Source of the DNA: Alphaproteobacteria bacterium | GTDB lineage: Bacteria > Pseudomonadota > Alphaproteobacteria > Micavibrionales > UBA2020 | Length of the DNA stretch: 15,066 bases | Assembly (NCBI GenBank): GCA_029266795.1 | Contig: JAQSWE010000064.1 | Span: 1 to 15,066, forward strand | Direction: 5' to 3' | Shown here: one piece after another, positions 1 through 7,562 of the stretch | Numbering within the stretch: position 1 is the stretch's first letter | Layout: every line of letters starts with the position of its first letter | Notes under the pieces: generated by a model | What the model was told of the DNA's origin: nothing | Database searches by the model: none | What the model saw: only the letters and a program-made list of their open reading frames with translations | Program-made: the position numbers and the translations under genes

Positions 1-231
1 GTAATATCTATGAACATTAATTTCAAAATTCCTGCCAAGCTTGATGAACTATTAAGCGTCCAAACGCGTATGGTGTGGGTTGGGGGTGCGTCCATGGAAA
101 TGGCGCAGGCCATTTGCCGCGGGGATGACGTATTGGCTGATATGACGTTGAAAATCGCCTGTATTGATAAGCGTGGCAAAGCTGCTAGATTACCAGAAGC
201 GGTCAGGGAATTGTTCAAACATAAGACATAA
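1..231 (+). CDS. ybgC: YbgC-type acyl-CoA thioesterase, 3' end only
   Basis: This is the C-terminal part of a hotdog-fold thioesterase of the Tol-associated YbgC family. These cytoplasmic enzymes hydrolyse acyl-CoA or acyl-ACP thioesters and are classically the first gene of the tol-pal cluster. The frame is open to the left edge, so the ATG at position 10 is internal. The visible 76 residues show the family pattern: a strand with PAKLDELLSVQTR, then GGAS, a GDDVLADMTLKIACID strand and the closing ARLPEAVREL segment. The N-terminal half with the catalytic aspartate lies outside the window. The stop is 59 bases before tolQ, which fits co-transcription. The first 60 bases have only 19 G or C, clearly poorer than the following genes. 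The assignment rests on C-terminal sequence pattern plus position next to tolQ. Confidence 0.8.
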   Translation, partial: VISMNINFKIPAKLDELLSVQTRMVWVGGASMEMAQAICRGDDVLADMTLKIACIDKRGKAARLPEAVRELFKHKT

Positions 232-290
232 TTCTGATCCGCGACCGCCATCATCGGCGGATTTCAGGCACATATTCGAGGACGATTACA

Positions 291-1037
291 ATGGATCCCA
301 CTATCCCCATTCAGGCAACCCAATTGGCTGGCACCGTGGCCGCCGCGCATGACTTTTCGATCTGGGGCTTGTTCCTGCAGGCCGACCTTGTGGTCAAGAG
401 CGTGATGATCATCCTGATCGCGTCATCGGTCTGGTGCTGGGCGATCATTTTTGACAAATGGGTGACGTTCAAGGCGATCAACTTCAAGGCGCAGAAATTT
501 GAAACCTCGTTCTGGTCGGGCGAGGCGCTCGAGAAAATTTACAAGCGCATCTCCGCCAAGCCCGCCGACCCCATGGCGCGCACCTTCTGCTCGGGCATGA
601 ATGAATGGAAGCTGACGACGGAAGGCCATGCGACCTTCGACGGCGATTTGCGCGCAGGCTTGCAGCAGCGCATCGACCGCGCGATGAGCACCTCCATCAA
701 CCGCGAGATCGGCACGCTGGAGCGGTACATGACGTTCCTTGCGACCGTCGGTTCCACTGCACCCTTCATCGGCTTGTTCGGCACCGTTTGGGGGATCATG
801 AATTCCTTCGCGGCCATCGCGGGCTCGCAGAATACCTCCATCGCCGTCGTCGCGCCCGGTATCGCCGAGGCACTGTTCGCAACTGCCATCGGCCTTGTCG
901 CCGCTATTCCGGCGGTTGTGGCCTATAACAAATTCAACACCGATCTCGGCCGTTATCAGGACAGGCTTGACGCCTTCGCCGCCGAATTCAGCGCGATCCT
1001 CGGCCGCCATCTTGAACAACGCGGGACGGGCCGCTAA
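291..1037 (+). CDS. tolQ: TolQ, inner-membrane proton-channel subunit of the Tol system
   Basis: TolQ is a MotA/TolQ/ExbB-family protein. With TolR it forms the proton-driven motor that energises TolA, for outer-membrane invagination during division. The 248-residue protein is of normal family length. Three hydrophobic segments are visible: about residues 33-55, 146-172 and 183-213. They are separated by the large cytoplasmic loop expected of the family. The signature is in the second and third segments, including TVGSTAPFIGLFGTVWGIM (about 152-170) and the APGIAEALFATAIGLVAAIP stretch (188-207). The ATG at 291 has GAGGA at 278-282, eight bases upstream. The stop overlaps the tolR start by one base (TAATG), implying translational coupling. 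ExbB is the alternative family member, but the tolR-tolA-tolB neighbours settle it. Confidence 0.97.
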   Translation: MDPTIPIQATQLAGTVAAAHDFSIWGLFLQADLVVKSVMIILIASSVWCWAIIFDKWVTFKAINFKAQKFETSFWSGEALEKIYKRISAKPADPMARTFCSGMNEWKLTTEGHATFDGDLRAGLQQRIDRAMSTSINREIGTLERYMTFLATVGSTAPFIGLFGTVWGIMNSFAAIAGSQNTSIAVVAPGIAEALFATAIGLVAAIPAVVAYNKFNTDLGRYQDRLDAFAAEFSAILGRHLEQRGTGR

Positions 1038-1468
1038 TGGGCGCGAAACTCGCAGGCCGCACGCGCGGACACAAACGCGCCGCCGTGATGTCGGAAATCA
1101 ACGTGACGCCGATGGTCGACGTGATGCTGGTGCTGCTCATCATCTTCATGGTGACGGCGCCGCTGCTCTCCGCCGGCGTGCAGGTTACACTGCCGAAGGC
1201 GAATGCGAAATCGCTGTCGCAGAATGACAGCAAGCCTTTGGAAGTGTCGATTGACGGCAGCGGCCAGATTTATCTCGGCGAAACGAAAGTGACTCTCGAC
1301 CGCCTGACAGGGATGCTGCAGGCGATTGCGACGGAATCAAAAGACCGCCGTGTGTACCTGAGGGCGGATACCAAGCTGCCCTATGGCAAGGTCGCGGCCG
1401 TGATGGGCACGATCACGACCTCGGGTCTCAGCAACGTGTCGATGCTGTTCGACTCTCAGGGCAAGTAA
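1037..1468 (+). CDS. tolR: TolR, ExbD/TolR-family motor subunit
   Basis: TolR is the single-span inner-membrane partner of TolQ, with a periplasmic domain that moves in response to the proton motive force and binds peptidoglycan. The 143-residue protein has a basic cytoplasmic N-terminus, then the family signature EINVTPMVDVMLVLLIIFMV (residues 20-39). Asp28 in the membrane helix corresponds to the proton-carrying aspartate of the family. The periplasmic domain follows, with conserved-looking VYLRAD (about residue 105) and PYGKVAAVM segments. It starts inside the tolQ stop (TAATG at 1035-1039), and its stop is nine bases before the first tolA ATG. Confidence 0.97.
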   Translation: MGAKLAGRTRGHKRAAVMSEINVTPMVDVMLVLLIIFMVTAPLLSAGVQVTLPKANAKSLSQNDSKPLEVSIDGSGQIYLGETKVTLDRLTGMLQAIATESKDRRVYLRADTKLPYGKVAAVMGTITTSGLSNVSMLFDSQGK

Positions 1469-1477
1469 GGGAAAGGC

Positions 1478-2329
1478 ATGGCGGCGGAGGCGGTGATGCG
1501 GAACAGTTCTGTATCGATATCCCTGATCTTCCATGCGGTCTGCTTCATGCTGGCCGTGGTCAGTTTCCCATGGCTGAAAAAAGACATTGAAATTCCTACC
1601 CCTGTATCCGTTGAACTAGTCGCCATCGACAAAATCGCGCAAACGACCAAGATCGCCCCGACGCCTGTGAAAAAGCAGGAGAAGAAGGTAGAAGAACCCA
1701 CCCCGCCGAAACCGCCGCCCCCTGCGCAAAATACGTCGAACGAAGCCGTTGCGCCGACCAAGGAGCCGGTGAAGAAGGAAGAAGTGGTCAAGAAAGAGGA
1801 AAAAGTCCTCGTCGACCCCGCTGCGCATCCCGACAAAAAGCTGGAGAAAAAAGACGAGAAGAAGAAAAAGGTGACGGAGGAGCCGAAGAAGGACTTTGCC
1901 TCGGTTCTCAAGAACCTGAACGACGACAAGGAAAAAATGCCGCCCATGCCCAAGGTGCCGGACATGAAGCTGGATGAATCGACCCCGAAGGAGGGGCAGA
2001 ACATCCCGCTCGGCCAGCGCATGACGATGACGGAAATGGACGCTCTGCGCGCGCAGCTGGCACAATGCTGGAACGTGCCCATTGGGGCGAAGGACATTGA
2101 TACCACGCAGGTCGAGATTTTTATGACTATCACCCGCGACCGTACCCTTGCCTCGGCCAAAATCGTCGATACCGGCCGCTATAGCAGCGACAGCTTCTTC
2201 CGCGCCATCGCCGACAGCGCCATGCGCGCCGTGCGCAACCCAAATTGCTCGCCTTTTGAGCTGCCGCCTGATAAGTATGACACTTGGGCAAACACCACCG
2301 TCGTTTTCGACGCCAGCCAGATGTTCTGA
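1478..2329 (+). CDS. tolA: TolA, periplasm-spanning Tol protein
   Basis: TolA is anchored in the inner membrane by TolQR and reaches across the periplasm to TolB and Pal. The 283-residue protein has a short cytoplasmic N-terminus, one membrane helix (about residues 13-33, including the histidine typical of the helix start in SLIFHAV), a long Pro/Lys/Glu-rich stretch (about 50-170) and a compact C-terminal domain (about 185-283). That domain holds the LRAQLAQCWNVP motif and closes with NTTVVFDAS. This is the TonB-like fold of TolA. The linker is much shorter than in E. coli TolA (421 residues in total) and uses KKEE/KPPPP stretches rather than the long Ala-rich helix. The ATG at 1478 has AGGGAAAGG just upstream. 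A second ATG at 1496 has GGAGG at 1486-1490 and would give 277 residues; either is possible. Confidence 0.93.
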   Translation: MAAEAVMRNSSVSISLIFHAVCFMLAVVSFPWLKKDIEIPTPVSVELVAIDKIAQTTKIAPTPVKKQEKKVEEPTPPKPPPPAQNTSNEAVAPTKEPVKKEEVVKKEEKVLVDPAAHPDKKLEKKDEKKKKVTEEPKKDFASVLKNLNDDKEKMPPMPKVPDMKLDESTPKEGQNIPLGQRMTMTEMDALRAQLAQCWNVPIGAKDIDTTQVEIFMTITRDRTLASAKIVDTGRYSSDSFFRAIADSAMRAVRNPNCSPFELPPDKYDTWANTTVVFDASQMF

Positions 2330-2350
2330 TAACCAAGAGGGAACCTTGAG

Positions 2351-3679
2351 ATGAAAAATATTGCCTTTAGTTTTATGTTCGCAGTCGTCGCGCTGCTGGC
2401 GGTTGCGTCGCCCGCGCAGGCTGAACTGCGCGTCGTCGTGGGTGGCGAAAAGGCCGACCCGCTGCCGATCGCCATTCCTGCTTTTGTCACCGCTTCCGGC
2501 GCAGCGGACGAGATGGGCACGAACATGGCCAACGTCATTACCAACAACCTCAAGCGGTCCGGCCTGTTCCGCCCCCTGAACCCAGCCAGCTTTATCCAGC
2601 CTGCGGCTGCCGCTGCGCAAAAACCGAATTTCGGCGAATGGCGCACGGTCAATGCTGAAGCGCTGGTCACCGGCATTCTTGCCAAGACTCCTGACGGCAA
2701 GACCCGCGTCGAATTCCAGCTGTTTGATGTTTTCGGCGGCCAAAGAATGGTGGGCAAAGCCTTCACCACCGTCAGCAATAACTGGCGCCGCACCGCGCAT
2801 ATCATCTCCGATGAAATCTATAAAACCCTCACCGGTGAAAACGGCTATTTCGATACCCGCATCGTCTATATCTCGGAAACGGGTCCCGGTAATGCGCGCG
2901 TGAAGCGCCTTGCGATCATGGACCAGGACGGCTTCAACCACCGCTACCTGACCGACGGCTCCGCGCTGGTGCTCACCCCGCGCTTCTCGCCGACGATGCA
3001 GCAGATCACGTATATGGCTTATTACAACAACAAGCCGCGCGTGTACCTGTATGACATCAATTCCGGCCGTCAGTCGGTTCTGGGCGACTTCCCCGGCATG
3101 ACCTTCGCGCCGCGCTTCTCGCCCGATGGCCGCAAGGTTGTCATGAGCTTGTCGAAGAACGGCAACTCCGACATCTATTCGATGGACTTGGGCTCGCGCA
3201 GCACTTCGCGCCTGACGAACGACGCATCGATCAACACCTCGCCCACCTATGCACCGGACGGTCGCCGCATCGCGTTTGAATCCGACCGCAGCGGCAAGCA
3301 GCAGATCTATGTGATGGACAGCTCCGGCGGCAGCGCGCAGCGCATCACCTTCGGCGAAGGCCGCTATGCAAGCCCCGTCTGGTCGCCGCGCGGTGACCTG
3401 ATCGCCTTCATCAAGATGTCGAAGGGCCAGTTCTACCTCGGCGTGATCAAGCCTGATGGCTCGGGCGAGCGCCTGATCAAGTCGGCCTACCACATTGAAG
3501 GCCCGACCTGGTCGCCCAACGGCCGCGTGCTGGCCTTCTTCACGGAAAGCCCCTCGGGCGTCCGCCGTCAGGGCCGCACCTCGCGCATCCACACGATCGA
3601 CCTGACGGGCTTCAACGAGACGCCTGTCAGCACGCCGCTCGACGGCTCCGACCCTGCCTGGTCGCCGCTGAACCCGTAA
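2351..3679 (+). CDS. tolB: TolB, periplasmic beta-propeller of the Tol system
   Basis: TolB is the soluble periplasmic protein that links TolA to the outer-membrane lipoprotein Pal. The 442-residue product begins with a clear signal peptide (hydrophobic core FMFAVVALLAVA) and a probable signal peptidase I site after AQA at residue 24. An N-terminal mixed domain (about 25-165) contains the typical VVGGEK, NMANVITNNLKRSGLF and NWRRTAHIISDEIYKTLTGE segments. The rest is a propeller of repeated PRFSPDGRKV / PTYAPDGRRIAFES / PTWSPNGRVLAFF blades ending in DPAWSPL. AGAGGGA lies eight bases before the ATG at 2351. The gene follows tolA by 21 bases and is the last of the operon here, because a terminator follows 21 bases after its stop. 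Confidence 0.97.
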   Translation: MKNIAFSFMFAVVALLAVASPAQAELRVVVGGEKADPLPIAIPAFVTASGAADEMGTNMANVITNNLKRSGLFRPLNPASFIQPAAAAAQKPNFGEWRTVNAEALVTGILAKTPDGKTRVEFQLFDVFGGQRMVGKAFTTVSNNWRRTAHIISDEIYKTLTGENGYFDTRIVYISETGPGNARVKRLAIMDQDGFNHRYLTDGSALVLTPRFSPTMQQITYMAYYNNKPRVYLYDINSGRQSVLGDFPGMTFAPRFSPDGRKVVMSLSKNGNSDIYSMDLGSRSTSRLTNDASINTSPTYAPDGRRIAFESDRSGKQQIYVMDSSGGSAQRITFGEGRYASPVWSPRGDLIAFIKMSKGQFYLGVIKPDGSGERLIKSAYHIEGPTWSPNGRVLAFFTESPSGVRRQGRTSRIHTIDLTGFNETPVSTPLDGSDPAWSPLNP

Positions 3680-3700
3680 GCGGGATAATGCTTCAAAGGA

Positions 3701-3731
3701 AAACCCCGGCTCTCAAGGCCGGGGTTTTTTT
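3701..3731 (+). terminator. Intrinsic terminator after tolB, shared with the convergent rhomboid gene
   Basis: A 10-bp perfect stem (3701-3710 with 3718-3727, core CCCCGGC/GCCGGGG) with a seven-base loop is followed by a run of seven T (3725-3731) on the + strand. This is a strong Rho-independent terminator for the Tol operon. Read from the other strand, the same stem is followed by only four T, so it could also stop the minus-strand block, more weakly. The stop codon of the minus-strand rhomboid gene (3730-3732) sits in the T run, so the two operons are packed tail to tail with no spare DNA. Confidence 0.93.
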
Positions 3732-4575
3732 ATTGTCTCGGTTTTCCCCAAGGCCCGCCATCCGGCGGGTTGCCCCACGGGGTTTTGGTATAGGCGGGTT
3801 TTGCGACCGGCTCGTAGTGTTTCAGTTCCTCCGGCCGCCCGGCGCGGAACATAAAGGCGAGGATGAAACCCGCGACGAAACCGCCGATATGCGCCCAGAT
3901 CGCAACGCGCCCGTAATCGGCGCCGACGCCGAGGCTGGTATAGCCCGTCACGAACTGCGAAATGAAATACAGCACGATGACAAAGCGCGCCGAAATCGCG
4001 CGGCGGCCCCAGAAAATGAAGAAGAACCAGTAGAAGAAGTTGATCTTCGCGCCGGGGAAATAGATGAGGTAGGCGGCTGCGACCGCAAAAATCGCACCCG
4101 ACGCCCCGATGATGCCGTTGAAATTCCCCGCGCCCGCGAACATCAATTCCCCGCAGGTCGCCAGCACGGCGGTCAGGATGAAGAAAATGAAATAGCGCAG
4201 ATGCCCCATCACGTATTCGACGTTGTCGCCGATGATCCAGAGGATCAGCATGTTGCCGGCAAGATGCAGCAGACCGCCGTGGAAAAACGCGCCCGCCGCC
4301 ATTTTCACGAAAGCGCCGCTTTTCAGGTCAGCCAGTTTCGCCAGCAGCGCAAAGAACCGCTCCAGCGGATTGAGGGCAAGGAAGCCGTCGCCCAGCTGCG
4401 TGCGCGGGTCGAACAGCCACGGGTTCATGAACTGCTCGAGCGCCGTGCCGCCGATATTTGCGAGGTAGATCTGGTAGCCGCAGATGGCGATGCAGGCGAG
4501 GATGAAGAAGGCGTTGACAAAACTGTGATGCCCTTCGCCATGGTCGTTCACGTCGCCGATGGGCAGAAGAAGCAT
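3730..4575 (-). CDS. Rhomboid-family intramembrane serine protease
   Basis: This is a multi-spanning rhomboid (peptidase S54) predicted to cleave substrate proteins within the inner membrane by a Ser-His dyad. The 281-residue product contains the nucleophile motif GASGA (Ser159) and the histidine in the WAHIGGF segment (His229). It also has the HLAGN motif (His104, Asn108) that helps form the oxyanion hole. At least six hydrophobic helices are visible, the first at about 19-39. A long loop separates helix 1 from the next. The soluble C-terminus (about 245-281) is Pro/Gly/Trp-rich. The start at 4575 was chosen over an ATG nine codons upstream because AAGGG lies eight bases before it and it begins only four bases after the rppH stop. 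The catalytic residues are intact; the natural substrate cannot be read from sequence. It is the last gene of the minus-strand block. Confidence 0.93.
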   Translation of the reverse strand: MLLLPIGDVNDHGEGHHSFVNAFFILACIAICGYQIYLANIGGTALEQFMNPWLFDPRTQLGDGFLALNPLERFFALLAKLADLKSGAFVKMAAGAFFHGGLLHLAGNMLILWIIGDNVEYVMGHLRYFIFFILTAVLATCGELMFAGAGNFNGIIGASGAIFAVAAAYLIYFPGAKINFFYWFFFIFWGRRAISARFVIVLYFISQFVTGYTSLGVGADYGRVAIWAHIGGFVAGFILAFMFRAGRPEELKHYEPVAKPAYTKTPWGNPPDGGPWGKPRQ

Positions 4576-4579
4576 GGGA

Positions 4580-5095
4580 TCAGCCCTTGTTCTTTTTCGC
4601 AAGCGTGGCGGAGAGGGGCTTGAATTCCTGCATCACGCGGCGATACACGTCGCGCTTGAACGGCACGACATAGGCGAGCAGGTCCTCGATCGGAACCCAT
4701 TTCCATTTGGAAAATTCGGGATGCGCGTCGGCCTCGAGGTCGATATCGCTGTCCTTGCCGAGGAACTCGAGCGCGATCCATTTCTGTTTCTGGCCTTTAT
4801 ATTTCCCGCCCCAGAGTTTCTTCGCTGTGCGCTCGGGGATGTCGTAGCTGATCCATTCTTCCATGACGCCGATAATGCGGGCGTTCTTGGTGCCGATCTC
4901 TTCCTTCATCTCGCGGAAGACGGCGATTTCGGGTTCTTCGCCCTCGTCGATGCCGCCCTGCGGCATCTGCCACGCGCCCTTGTTGTCGAGCCGTTCCGCC
5001 ACGAACACCTTGCCCGCGCTGTTCAGCAGCACGATGCCGACACCGGGGCGGTATTGTTTGAGGTCTGCGTCATCGCTGGCTGTTTTCTTGGGCAT
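4580..5095 (-). CDS. rppH: RppH, RNA 5'-pyrophosphohydrolase (Nudix)
   Basis: RppH removes pyrophosphate from the 5' end of primary transcripts and so starts mRNA decay; plant and alphaproteobacterial relatives are also described as dinucleoside polyphosphate hydrolases. The 171-residue protein has the RppH-like opening YRPGVGIVLLN (15-25) and WQMPQGGID (42-50). It has a complete Nudix box, G-x5-E-x7-REMKEEIGT, from Gly47 to Thr69 with the metal-binding REMKEE glutamates at 62, 65 and 66. It ends with an FKRDVYRRVM segment typical of RppH. The gap to the upstream deacetylase gene is 12 bases and to the downstream rhomboid four bases, so it is probably co-transcribed with both. Its own Shine-Dalgarno is weak, which fits translation coupled to the upstream gene. 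Confidence 0.93.
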   Translation of the reverse strand: MPKKTASDDADLKQYRPGVGIVLLNSAGKVFVAERLDNKGAWQMPQGGIDEGEEPEIAVFREMKEEIGTKNARIIGVMEEWISYDIPERTAKKLWGGKYKGQKQKWIALEFLGKDSDIDLEADAHPEFSKWKWVPIEDLLAYVVPFKRDVYRRVMQEFKPLSATLAKKNKG

Positions 5096-5107
5096 CGCAT
5101 ATTACTT

Positions 5108-6106
5108 TCAGGGTGTCGCGGGCGCATTTGGCGCAGGCATATTCGGCATCGGCGGCGGCTCCGCCGCAGTCTGCTGGCGGTTTTTTTCCTGCCAGATGGC
5201 GGCGAGCGGTACCAGTTTGATACCGCGCTGCTGCAAATGCGAGGTCCAGTTTTTCAAAGCAGTGAAGGTGACGGGGTAGGGCTGCGCGATGCCGACGGCA
5301 TAGCCGCGCTGTTTGGCGATGTTTTCGAGGTTGAGCAGCTGCTGGTTGATGTCGAGCTCCGACGCCTTTGCATCTATCTTCACCTCCGCGCGCAGGTAAG
5401 GCGTGCCGGTGCGCTCCGCGATATCGGAAGCAACTGAATCGCCGCCCTGCGGGTCTTCGATGAAGAGGCCGGAGCGTTTGCGCAGCGCCGTCATGACGGA
5501 GGTGATATTCTTTTCATCCTCCAGCAGGCTGGAGCCCATGAAATTCATCGCGCCCACTGTGCCGCCCGACTGGCGCAGCACGCTTTCAAGGCGGCGCGCG
5601 TTGTCCTGATCGCTTTGACGCATCAGCAGCGCCTGCGGGCCGGGGTCTTCCTTGGGGTAATTGACGGGCTCCATCGGCAGCAGGATCAGCGTGTCGCGGT
5701 TCGCATCCTTCGCCTTCTTCAGCCAGTCGGACAGGGCAGGGGAATAGGGCGAAAAGGCGAGCGTGACTTCGGTCGGCAGTTCCTGCATCGCGCGCGCGGT
5801 ATCCGCCTCCGACAATCCAACATCCGTCATGATGAGGGAGATATAACCCTCGCCAGCGGAGGGCGGCGGCATCGGGATCGCGGTTTCAACTGCGGGCGTC
5901 TGTGCCGCCGTGTCGCCCTGCAGATTGTCGACCGTCACGGTCTTGACGGTTGCGATCGCAAGGGGCGTGCGTTTCTGCCAGTCGCGCAAGGTCGCATCGG
6001 AATGGAGCCACACCCAGCCAGCCACAAGCGCCACCGCACAGGCATAGAGTCCCAATGCCCGTGCGAGGCTTTTCTTGTGCTCAGGTGGAAAGGACGACCA
6101 TCCCAT
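5108..6106 (-). CDS. Divergent polysaccharide deacetylase family protein (YibQ-like)
   Basis: This 332-residue protein belongs to the divergent polysaccharide deacetylase family (YibQ, formerly DUF610), commonly encoded next to envC and ctpA. It has a short cytoplasmic N-terminus, one membrane anchor or uncleaved signal (about residues 16-34), a Pro-rich linker (about 60-85) and a periplasmic domain (about 86-305). Family landmarks are ISLIMTDVGLS, VTLAFSPYSP, ILLPMEPVNYP, GAMNFMGS and VGIAQPYP. TDVG occupies the place where active polysaccharide deacetylases carry metal-binding aspartates. Enzyme activity in this family is not firmly established, so a cell-wall role is inferred from neighbours. 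AAGG lies seven bases before the ATG. The Pro/Ala-rich C-terminal tail (about 312-332) is probably unstructured. Confidence 0.88.
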   Translation of the reverse strand: MGWSSFPPEHKKSLARALGLYACAVALVAGWVWLHSDATLRDWQKRTPLAIATVKTVTVDNLQGDTAAQTPAVETAIPMPPPSAGEGYISLIMTDVGLSEADTARAMQELPTEVTLAFSPYSPALSDWLKKAKDANRDTLILLPMEPVNYPKEDPGPQALLMRQSDQDNARRLESVLRQSGGTVGAMNFMGSSLLEDEKNITSVMTALRKRSGLFIEDPQGGDSVASDIAERTGTPYLRAEVKIDAKASELDINQQLLNLENIAKQRGYAVGIAQPYPVTFTALKNWTSHLQQRGIKLVPLAAIWQEKNRQQTAAEPPPMPNMPAPNAPATP

Positions 6107-6125
6107 TTATCGCCTTTGCTTCCCG

Positions 6126-7559
6126 TTATTTCTTTTCGGGCGTCGAGACGGTGTCGTTCACGGGCGTGACGGGGCCGCCGAGGCCGCGCGACAGGCCGAT
6201 GCCGACCAGCAGGTCAAGCGCGCGGACAAGCTGGTAGTCGTCCTTGTCGCCGATCTGTTTTGCCTTGGCGTCTTTCGCCTTCGGGTCGTCTTTGGACTTG
6301 TCGCCGTCGGGCGTTTTTTCGTCTTTCGACGCCGCGTCGTCGGGCAGCAGGGTGGGCTCGACCTTGTCGGGCGCGTTCGGGTTCGACAGCGCGCCTTTCA
6401 GGTCGGCTTCATGAATTTCGGTGAAGCCTTCTTTTTCAGCCACCACTTTTGCACGTTCCACGATCAGGTCGGGCGTGATGCCTTTCGCCTGAATGGAGCG
6501 GCCCGAGGGCGTGAAGTAGCGCGCGGTCGTCAGCTTGATCGCGCCGCCGCCCGGTGCAGGGAACAGCGTCTGCACCGATCCCTTGCCGAAGCTTTGCGTA
6601 CCCATCAGGATCGCACGTTTGTGGTCCTGCAGCGCGCCCGCGACGATTTCAGATGCGGAAGCGGAGCCGCCGTTGATGATGACGACCACCGGCAGGCCGT
6701 TCGTCAGGTCGCCTGCGGTCGCGAGGTCGCGGCGGGTGTCTTCGGGGTTGCGGCCACGGGTGGACACGATCTCGCCTTTGTCGATGAAGGCGTCAGATAC
6801 CTTGATCGCCTGATCGAGCAAGCCACCCGGGTTGTTGCGCAGGTCGAGGATGTAACCCATCAGCTTGTCGCCGGCTTCTTTCTGCGCGTCGGCGATGGAT
6901 TTTTTCAGCCCGTCATAGGTCTGCGCGTTGAACTGGGTGATGCGGATATAACCGGCCTTGCCGTCGATGACGCGGCTGCGCACGGACTTGATCTGAATGT
7001 TGTCGCGCACCAGACGGAATTTCAGCGGCTCCTTCGCACCTTCGCGGATGACGGTCAGCACGATTTCGGTGCCGATCTTGCCGCGCATTTTCTCGATCGC
7101 TTCCGACAGCGTCATGCCCATGACCTGCTTGCCGTCGAGCTCGACGATCAGGTCGCCGGACTGGATGCCCGCGCGCGCGGCGGGAGTATCGTCGATGGGG
7201 GAGACGACTTTGACAACGCTGTTCTCCATCGTGACTTCGATGCCAAGACCGCCGAATTCGCCGCGGTTCTGCACTTCCATCGCCTTGCTTTCTTCCGCCG
7301 TCATGTAGTTCGAATGCGGGTCGAGCGATGAGAGCATGCCGTTGAGGGCATATTCGATGAGTTTCTTGTCTTCGACCTTTTCCACGTAGTTGGCGCGCGC
7401 CTGTTCGAACACATCGCCGAAAAGGTTCAGCGCCTTGTAGGATTCAGAGACAGAACCCGCGACGCCCTTGTCGCCCTTGCCCTGCGCGACGGCGACAGAT
7501 GCGAATGCGATGACGATAGCGATGGCGGTTGCGGATTTCAGTGCGTTTTTAATAGACAT
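6126..7559 (-). CDS. ctpA: CtpA-type S41 C-terminal processing protease
   Basis: This is a periplasmic serine protease of the S41 family, which trims or degrades exported proteins including cell-wall hydrolases. The 477-residue product begins with a signal peptide (core ATAIAIVIAFASVAVA, probable cut near residue 25). It continues with a helical segment containing LDPHSNYM (79-86) and a PDZ domain (about 102-185, GGLGIEV to FRLVRD). The protease core has the LDLRNNPGGLLDQ motif (238-250). The expected Ser-Lys dyad is Ser301 in GSASASEI and Lys326 in SFGKGSVQT, with the usual spacing of 25. A charged Asp/Lys-rich stretch (about 402-440) links the core to a final helix. The stop of envC is three bases upstream, and AAGAG precedes the start. 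All key residues are intact. Confidence 0.95.
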   Translation of the reverse strand: MSIKNALKSATAIAIVIAFASVAVAQGKGDKGVAGSVSESYKALNLFGDVFEQARANYVEKVEDKKLIEYALNGMLSSLDPHSNYMTAEESKAMEVQNRGEFGGLGIEVTMENSVVKVVSPIDDTPAARAGIQSGDLIVELDGKQVMGMTLSEAIEKMRGKIGTEIVLTVIREGAKEPLKFRLVRDNIQIKSVRSRVIDGKAGYIRITQFNAQTYDGLKKSIADAQKEAGDKLMGYILDLRNNPGGLLDQAIKVSDAFIDKGEIVSTRGRNPEDTRRDLATAGDLTNGLPVVVIINGGSASASEIVAGALQDHKRAILMGTQSFGKGSVQTLFPAPGGGAIKLTTARYFTPSGRSIQAKGITPDLIVERAKVVAEKEGFTEIHEADLKGALSNPNAPDKVEPTLLPDDAASKDEKTPDGDKSKDDPKAKDAKAKQIGDKDDYQLVRALDLLVGIGLSRGLGGPVTPVNDTVSTPEKK

Positions 7560-7562
7560 GTT

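Noticed and set aside
245..260. CCGCC-ATCATC-GGCGG hairpin between ybgC and tolQ
   Set aside because: Only a five-base stem and no T run follows, so it is not a terminator, and a role cannot be supported.
423..1019. Long open frame on the minus strand inside tolQ
   Set aside because: It is a by-product of GC-rich codon use in tolQ; its translation is Gly/Arg/Asp-rich with no fold pattern and no ribosome site.
1616..3592. 658-codon minus-strand open frame opposite tolA and tolB
   Set aside because: Length is striking, but it is antisense to two certain genes, very rich in Arg/Ala/Gly/Asp/Val, with Phe/Leu runs that mirror the Lys/Glu-rich codons of tolA.
6075..7331. 418-codon plus-strand open frame opposite ctpA
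   Set aside because: Antisense shadow of an intact S41 protease; composition is Arg/Val/Phe/Asp-rich and shows no domain.
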